A stretch of DNA of 64,000 nucleotides from Porites lobata. Taxonomy: Eukaryota > Cnidaria > Anthozoa > Scleractinia > Poritidae. The stretch is taken from the NCBI GenBank assembly GCA_942486035.1, contig CALNXK010000015.1:2209501-2273500 (forward strand). Direction: 5' to 3'. The position numbers were made by a program, and so were the translations under genes. The notes beneath the pieces were generated by a model. That model was not told the DNA's origin, ran no database searches, and worked only from the letters and a program-made list of their open reading frames with translations. Positions 51,900 through 60,800 of the stretch are shown piece after piece. Position 1 is the first letter of the stretch; every line of letters starts with the position of its first letter.

Positions 51900-54800
51900 C
51901 TGGATATCCGGAGGTAGAGTAGCCAACCAGAGCGCGAGAAAAACACTATCCACTGTTTTAGTATGTACTAAATAGATTTAGCCAGAGCTAAAAGCGAAGC
52001 TCCCGCTTACGCATTTTAAATTTACTGCAGACAATGGACTTTGAACTATTGAAAATACCACAAATCTATACCTAACTTTACGGGAAAACCATTTGACTGA
52101 AAAACATAAACTTGAGTCCGCGATCAATTAAATGCTAAAAACTGGTCAGTGGAAAACTTCAACAAAAAAAAACACGTGAACTGGACGAGCGATCGCTCAT
52201 GCGATCGCTCATGTGACACTCATGCCTGCGATCGCTCATGTGACACTGGTCAGCAGATATCCTGTTTTTTGCGTCACGCAAAAGCCTGGAAATTCAAGCG
52301 TCCTCTCTTGCAAAACGAAGAACCCTTTCGAACCAAAAATTTGTTTATGTAAAGGTGTTTAGGTACTGTAATACCTCGTGAAAGTAGAAACTCAGAAGAA
52401 TCGCTAGTTTCTTAGTTTGATTTTTGGTGACGTCACGTGCAACCCAAGAATACAATAGGAATATACTACATTAAAAACGCACGATAAGTATAAACTAAAG
52501 AAGAGGATTATTGAAGACGGTTAGACACAAATTACCAAAAAAAGTCAAAGGAGAGTACTTTTTTTTGCTCCTATTCTGTTTTGCTTCTGGCTCAGGATCC
52601 GGGCTTGGGGTCGCAATCGGATCCGGGGGCCATACTGGTGGAGGTGGTGTACTCGGAGATGAGCTACCCGGAGTTGGTGTACCCGGAGTTGGTCTACCCG
52701 GAGACGGTGTGCCTGGAGATGGTCTACCCGGAGGTGGTCTACCCGGAGGTGGTCTACCCGGAGGTGGTCTACCCGGAGGTGGTCTACCCGGAGGGGGTCT
52801 ACCCGGAGGGGGTCTACCCGGAGGTGGTCTACCCGGAGGGGGTCTACCCGGAGGTGGTCTACCCGGAGACGGTCTGCCCGGAGGCGGTGTGCCTGGAGAC
52901 GGTCCGCTAACTGTGGGTCCCACACATTCCTACGAAATAAAACAAAGACAAAAGCAACGTTACGATAATCTTTTGTTATTAGTCTATGAGGGAGCGCTGG
53001 ATATCAAATGATAAATAACCAACGAAGAGCATACTTCCAAGCTGGTTATCAGCATTTGATTTCCTGTAAGCCAGAGAAGAATTACTATATTATAATGAAA
53101 ACATCAACAACCTACACTATTAAAGCTTTCCAGCTTTGCAGAAATCCGTTAACCAATTTATTGAGGAACAGAAAAACAAACTAGACGAGATGTTGGCTTG
53201 CTCTCCGAGTTTCTAAAATCCAAGCAAGAAAACAGAAAAATAGAAGATACAACCACAGGAACTCAATGATTTTCTGAGTGAGTTTATAGTTACTGTGAAA
53301 AGAAAAGATGGGGGCGATTATGAACCGTCAAGCCTCAGGGGGTTTATAGCGAGCTTCAATCGTCAATTGAAAAACGTGAAGTGTTCAAAGAGCATCGTCG
53401 AAGATCAAGAAGTTTGAGCAAACAAGGAAAGCGCTGGATGCTCGTTGCAAACTCCTAAAAAAAAAGAAGGCAGGGGCAACAGACCATTTGCAGCCGAGGC
53501 TATCAGCGATGACGAAGTAAGCGTTCTTTACGAGAGTAACATACTGGGAATCTCGAGTACCGAGGCTTAAATCAACACGGTCTGGCTGATGAATTCAATC
53601 CATTTTGGACTGAGAGGCTGTGATGAACATCGTCAAATGTCTCAAATGTGTTGGTCAGATGTGAGACTTCTGAGGGATGCCGACGGACTGAATATTTAGA
53701 ATATTGTGAGCGTCAAACCAAAACAAGAAGCGTTGAAAATTAGACCAGTTAAACCTTAAGCTTTTGCTAAGCCGGACAGCGGCCCACCCGAAAAAGACCC
53801 AGTTTTTGTCTACAAATTCTACTCTGAGAAAAGACCTAGTTCAATGCAGAGCGTCGAAGCACCGTACTACCTCGGCATAAATCACAGCAAAGATTCCAGT
53901 AAATCCTAGTTCAAGGCGAGTCCGATGGAGTTAATAAACTTACCTCGTTAATGAAAACAATGGAAGGAAAAGCTGGCTTCGAGCGACGACTAACTAACCA
54001 TAGCGCGCGAAAGCAAATGATGCAAAAACTGGACGATAACAATGTTCCTCCAACACACATCATGCAGCTCAGAGCGTTAACAATTACAGCACTTTGCCAA
54101 AAGAGCAGCAGAAAAATTTGTCGTTGATTTTGAGCGACAATTAAAACTTCCCAAACAGTGGCAACTGCCGAATCCTCCTTCACGAACAGTTCAGTTATTC
54201 CTGCCTCAGCACAGGCGACCCAGACGTAGTATGTGCCACTGAATGAATATATTAATATTCACGTGACAAATTAATGCGATAAGCCGTCGAAACTCCAATG
54301 AACTAAAATAGTCCAAAAGTCAAAATATAACAAAACAAAGCTAAGATACCTTCAACTGAACGTATCCTTGTCTTTCCTGGCCGGTTTAAGTGGCATTTTG
54401 TTGAGTTGTGCAATTGTAGGTACTATCTACTAAAGAAGAATTAAAGGCTGGCTACAAAACAAACAGACCATCTCCACGCGCCTTCACACGAAGAGCTATA
54501 AATTCGAGAATAATCGACGAATCCGCTCCAAATAACCATCGGCTTATCTGCAGGGAACGTGTGCTCCTGCTTCTGGTTCGCTTGCTCCACAAAACCCATC
54601 GCAACTGCACAAAAATTGCTCGCTCATCAACAACCACTGTTGACCTTTACGCTTCGATATGACCGCAAACGACCAGGTTTAATACGCGACGTGAATATTC
54701 AAGCTTAGCGACCGCGTTCGCGCAACAACGCAGCACTGGTGCCGGTTAATTTGTCCGATCAGACTATCTTTGCTGGACACAACCCGTTTTCGGCCGGACA

Positions 54801-57800
54801 AATGTCTTTCATTTAGCATTATCTGATTGCACTTAACATTAAAATACATGCGAACTATTATAAAAATGCTTTACAACACTACACACCCTACTCCTGAATT
54901 GCGGTGACGAAGCGATAAGTTTTTACTGTAACTCGCAACTCCCGGAGAATGAAAAACCACTGTTACCGCCCCGCCGCGCAGGGCTTCTGAAATTTCGTGC
55001 GGTTGCAGAGCCGCGAAATTTGGTAGAAATCTTTCCAAATACATGCCAGTTTGATATATTTGAGACTTATCTCGGCTAATGGGGCCGTTTTTACCATAAA
55101 CTGGCAAATTTATTTTGAAACTTCGTCACTGCAACGAGAAAAAGACCCAAAACTACCAGGTGTTCTTAGATTATTATTGCGAAAAACTGGACACTGGCCA
55201 GTGGCCAGTGCATGATATAAAAAGCTTTGCCATTGGCGCATTTCTAAGCTCATCGTTGTTAAAAGAGCAAATGATGATCTCTGATTAAAAAAAAAAAAAA
55301 AAAAAAAAAATCTTGTGCGAGACAATACCAAGTGCAAAAGAGATCGCAAAGCAAGCGGGGGTTTTGAGCACAAAATAGCCGGTTTTAAAAAGGCAACATT
55401 TATGAGTAGTCGATGTTCCTGTTGTTGTTGTTGTTGTTGCACAGGCTAACGCCCACCATTCCCCCCTCTAAAAAGAACAACAACAATAACAACGGGCAAA
55501 ATTTCCGTTTTGTTTCGATAAAAACGTTCGTGAAATCAGCGCAAAACTGATCGCTTTCTAGAGACATTTGCCCAGAAAATTTCCGCGAAATTAGATTTTT
55601 TTAAAGATTGTTTTCGGCGAAATTTGTCCCGAATTTTTTCGCGAAATTCTCGCGAAATCGATCGTTTTTCCCACAAATTTTTCTCGGAAAATCCCACGAA
55701 ATTTGACTTTTTTCCGCGCCGAAGTATCAGAGGCCCTGTGTTATGAACAGTTTACGTTATAAAAGTTCTTCATATGGTCGCCTTTTTCTCTCTCTTAGCT
55801 TTTCCCCTACTTTTTTCCTTCACGAATGTCAATAATGGCCAATCTTGACCAATCGTATTTAAAAAAAGTGAAGGTCTGAATTACATTAGAAACGTAAGAG
55901 ATCGTACTAAATGTCCGGTTACCCAAGGATTTGACCGGACAAAGCCTTTTTTAGACTGGTCGTTGTCTGTTGACCGGCCGTTATTTGAAGCCCTGCTGCA
56001 TGGAGCGTCGTTTTGCATTTTGTGTCAGGCCTCACGTTTGTCAGAATTGTTGCACAAAAATGCTTTAATTTGTTATTAACTCTGTACTCACCCTCTCTAT
56101 TCCAACTGGGCAGATGCAGGTACTGAAATTCCAAAGTAAATAATAAAGCCAATTAAAAACATATTTTTTGCTTGTCATGGGAACATTAACAAGGGAAAAA
56201 TAAAACAACTGGAACAAACTTTGGGATGGATTGAAAATAACGGAAATAGACTGAACGACAACAAACAACCGTACGAACAAACAAAGTAAAGAAAGTTTAC
56301 TAGAAACGGGATACAGAGTTTATCGCACTAAACTTAATTGCCCATAAACTTTTTCGACTTTTCCTAAAATTTATTTGAGTGCACGACACTTTTTCGTACC
56401 AATCCTTATGCGTGGTGATTCACCATCATTATCACAAAATGATTATTATTATTATTTTTTTAATGGGAGCTACTTGTTACTTTTTTAATAAAATATTCGA
56501 GTTTTTGTTAAAGTTACTTATAATCGGACATAACTACACAAACGCTGGCTAAAGAAGTTTGACCCAGTTTCCTGTCCAACCTAGTTATAGCCAATCAAAA
56601 ACCCAATTGCGTCCCCCAAAAAGTCTCGCCCTCAAGCTCAAAATGACCATTAAAACAGCCACTTACGCAATAATTATATTACGTAATAAAAATATAATGT
56701 GGGAAATTGCATCTATACACCAACTCACCTCCCATCCACGAGTAAAAATATCAAATCAATCGAAGAACGTTTTGTTTGATCTAAGTGTTTTAATGGCTAG
56801 GGAACTTTCCAAAGCTTACTTTTTATCACTCTTGATGATGATGATTTTGCATATAACGTACATTGTTATAAATTTTGAGATTGATACGTGTTTTGTTCGT
56901 CTACTTGATCTTTACCTACCTGGGGCTTCTCACTAAAGAAAATTCCAGGCGTTTTGTTAATACAAATTCTCTTCCAACAAATGAAACTGAAACACCAAAA
57001 TCAACGCCAGGAATACCAAAAAGGCCTTGGATTTGAGCAGGTGTTCTTCCTTGGCACTGACTGGATGGATAAGTTATTGAAATTCCTCCTTGAAGAGGTG
57101 CGCTCGCAAATATCCGGACAGAGAGGTCCACAATGTTCACAAAGTCCACAGCATTTTCCACTAGAGACAACAGAATTTACTGTGTTAGCAAAGCGCAGGC
57201 TCTAATCCCGGAGGTAGATGATGCGGATTAATACTATCGTTTTTCATGAAAAATTTTTATTTTCTTCTAAGCTTGAGAGAGAGTGTAATCCTCCAAATCC
57301 TGCAATCTGATTGGTTCCGAGAGCGGTTTTTTTTTTCGATCTCACCAGCTAACCCGGGCTGAATCGTCAGCAGCTTCATTCACAAGTTTGTTTGTTGTTT
57401 GTGATTGAGCAAAAACCGTGATTTTGAAACCATTTTCCTTTTAAAACTTGCGCTATTATCAGCATTAGCTAGGGAAAAGTGAATTTTATTATTCAGACAA
57501 GAAATTTGAAGAGAGAATCAAGCAAGTCAGCTAGGAAAACCGCTAAAGTAGAGCAAAACAGGCGGCTCTTGATGTCGCTTCACTAGCTTTATAACCTACG
57601 CCGGAAGTACTGCAATTTTGCTTTTTGGACCGTTTATTCGACATTTTTGCTCTGTTTGTAGTTTTGTTTTCCATTTTTGCTGTCTGAATCTAGATGCTGC
57701 CGTTTTTCATTGAATTTTGCCTCGCTAGTTTTCTTCTTTTTAGAAAAGGTTGTTGTCAATGATTGCATTTAGCTTTCAATCAGACTAGAATAAACAACAC

Positions 57801-60800
57801 GAATCACTTTTCCAGCAGTCGGTTATCGCCGTTTTCATTTCTTTGTTTATGTACTTATTAATCGCATCGCCTTCTTTAAATGAAATTCAACTCAAAACCT
57901 TAAGATTGGTATGTGCAATTAGCTCTTTTAATAAAGCCCTTGTGTGCAGTTTTCATCCCGCTCGATTGAGCTAATCTTAATGTAATTTATATTCAGTCGT
58001 TGAAAATCTTTGCCGTATTTTTTTTTCATATGGCTTTTAATACCAAGTTCGTCAATTCTTTTATCCTTGTTATCCTACCGAGATACAAAAGCCTTTCTTT
58101 ATTCTAAGGAGAGCTTAATTGTGATAATATAAATTTCAAGTCAAAAATCATGTTGAGTAATGCTTTGTTTTGGCTTCGCGCGCTTTATCAACACGAACGC
58201 ATCCTACTACAACACACATTGGTTGGAGGCTGAAGAAAAACTTTCCTGAAATAATTAAATCTCAGTAGGAAACAAAACAGAAATGTTATTCACCGGCCTA
58301 GGTCGGTCCGTATTAATACGGACCTCCCAGCCGGTGAAAAACGTATATTTGTTTCCTGTAGTGTTTTTGATTGCCTTAAATGTACGCTTTTTTAAAGGTT
58401 TCAAAGGGTGTGGGCGGTGGGGGAGAGCTCATCATGGAGACCCATTGCCGATCAATGGCCAGTACAATATCAGGCCTACAAACAAATAGTGGGAAGATGG
58501 TGCTCGACAACCAGAATGAACCCCCGGAATGCAAAAGGTATAGTAAAAAGGTTTAAAGGGCCGACCATATTGTGTTAGGTTTCCTTGGACTTGCAAATAG
58601 TTCTGTTGTATATTTTGATGTACGTAATTCACTTAAATTTACGAGAAAACTAGAGGAAACAAAGCCTTGCGAGACTGAAAGAAATAAACTGCTCTGGAAT
58701 TTTGAAATAAATAAGGACCATCACATTTTCCTATGATTTAGCTATTGCTCGTGTGGGAAAGAGAGCCTTTCTTTTGAACGGCCTTGAGTGCCTGTTTAAC
58801 ACTAGGATATATAACAGGGAGAGAGAGAATGGATCTTTCCTTAGGAGAACTCTCTAAACGGACAGCTCTCTGCGGACTTGTTGGCTTTGTCCTCTTTTTA
58901 AATTCTTCGAGTCTTGTTCACCGATAAATGAATTCCCCCTTTCCCACCCAACTTAAAACTACAATTAATAACGATAACTTCTCCAACTGTATCACTAGCA
59001 AAAGACCCTAGCTGTTTGCAGATACCAATCAGAAACAAGTCAAACGCTCTTACCGAACCTCTTGAATACATTTGTGTTCGATGATTTGGTTTTCCTGTTG
59101 GATGCTACTGGCATTTCGATAGAAATTGTAGGCGTTACTGTAATAAGTAACTGTGCTCCAGTCTTGAGCTTGGGATTCGGCTTATTCCAATCCGCACTTA
59201 GTCTGATCTGTGGGGATCAATATTCCACATACCCATGAAAGATCACAATCACATATAACAAGGTTATCACATGGAGGCTACGATCACAAGATAGTAGCGT
59301 GACAGAAAAATGTTGCTAGAACTTAAAGATAAATATTTGAATTAATTTTCAGTGTTTTGCTACTATTTCTCAAAACATAGTTTGACCTTTTAAGTCAATG
59401 ATGAGTAATTACTATAATTTATGATGTACACAGGGAGAAATATTCACTTAAAAAATATGTTCTAAACTTTCGTACTCAAACGCGTTATAGCCTATCAAAT
59501 CGGCCAGAGATGATTTTCCAGTGAAAACAATCTTTCCGGCTTTCAATCCAAATTGTGAAAGATGCTTTTAATTTTATGCGTCGGAGAAAAAAAAACAAAA
59601 CAAAAAAAAAACAAAGAACAGAAACAAAAACAATAACAAATCGTACAATCAAAGCACACGTTTTCAACCCGACAGTGTTTACATTGCTCCTCTGTGGTCA
59701 TTAAAAAACCGAACTTCGTCACCTTCTTCATGTATTTCGGAAATAGCTTGCTTGATTTGCTGTGAAATTTCTTAGTTTGTTACGGCAGCAAGCCGGGAAA
59801 GCATTTTGCTCGCAACCTACGCGAGTTTGGCGTCGCTCGCTCGGAGGAACTGGAGGTGAATCAGTGAATAGTGCAGGATATTCACTGATTGAGTAGCCAA
59901 TCAGAGCTCGCGAAAAACACTATCCACTGTTTTAGTATATACTAAATAAAAATATACAAAACTAAAAAGGCTTACTGAGCGATACTTTTAAGGAAGTTTT
60001 AAACTTTAGTAGCCATTTTTTTTCCTTTTTTATTCAAGCGGAATACTCTAAATTCAGTTTTAAACATAGATTGAGAAAAAGTAGTGAAACCTTTTAATCA
60101 TAATTCTCAGCGAGTTTTGGAGTTCCTCCTTATACAGACAGAATTACAGTACTTCCCCGCTGATCATCGGCGAGCTTGGCAGTTCTTCTTTGTAAAGACA
60201 GGAGTACCTCGCTACTGATGTAAGGATAGCTTTATAAAAGCAAGCTTTCTTTGTATTTTTCTTTTTTTAACGAAAGAGAAATTTAAATTTGGAGAAGTTT
60301 AGATGTGATTCACTACATTTATTTTCAACTAATCAAAGATCGGAGGGTGATGGAAGCAAGTAATTCCACTTCATTTGGTTAGAAACCTTGGCTACAACTT
60401 AGGATAATCAGCTAGGCCAAATTTTGACGTTTAGTTAGTCTTTCAGTTACGTTTCTAAGTGAATATTTATTTAGTATCTTTGTGTTCGTTTTAACTATTT
60501 CTTTTTCGGTATAGATTGGTGATCCTGACTTTTTCACTAAGCATTATATCATAATCCTGACCGTTCGGTGAGTTATATGACAGCTCTTTGTACTCCAGCG
60601 GCATTCACCTCCTAGTACAATTCTTCCATTGGCTGATACCGAATGGTGTAGACTTCCCTAAGGAAAAAACGAATTAACTTAGGATGTCCTAAGAGTCCAG
60701 TAAAAAGAAGACATAAGAAAAAGAAAGAAATAGCCTAGGTCCCTTAGTCAAAAGGCATCAATTACAGTCTGTCTTTGTATAAACTTACGGACACTTCAGC

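Larger units (their letters stand above)
50892..51972 (-). mobile_element. TIR element, family B, with start exon and nested family A copy
   Basis: Right end ctatccactgttttagtatg is matched, inverted, by ttagcatgtactaaaacagt at the left. The TIR is related to family A (shared CAGTGGATAG end block). From the right it carries a CGCG/ATTGGCT block, the inserted family A copy, then TTCACCTCCAGTCCCTCCGA and an ATG exon at 51348. The rest to the left is AT-rich. Confidence 0.7.

Noticed and set aside
52183..52255. Cyanobacterial HIP1-like (GCGATCGC) contamination
   Set aside because: Only a few copies in a local tandem unit, surrounded by typical host sequence.
55110..55442. Minus-strand ORF beginning with a Gln run
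   Set aside because: Arises from a gttgttgtt microsatellite and a poly-A tract; no other support.
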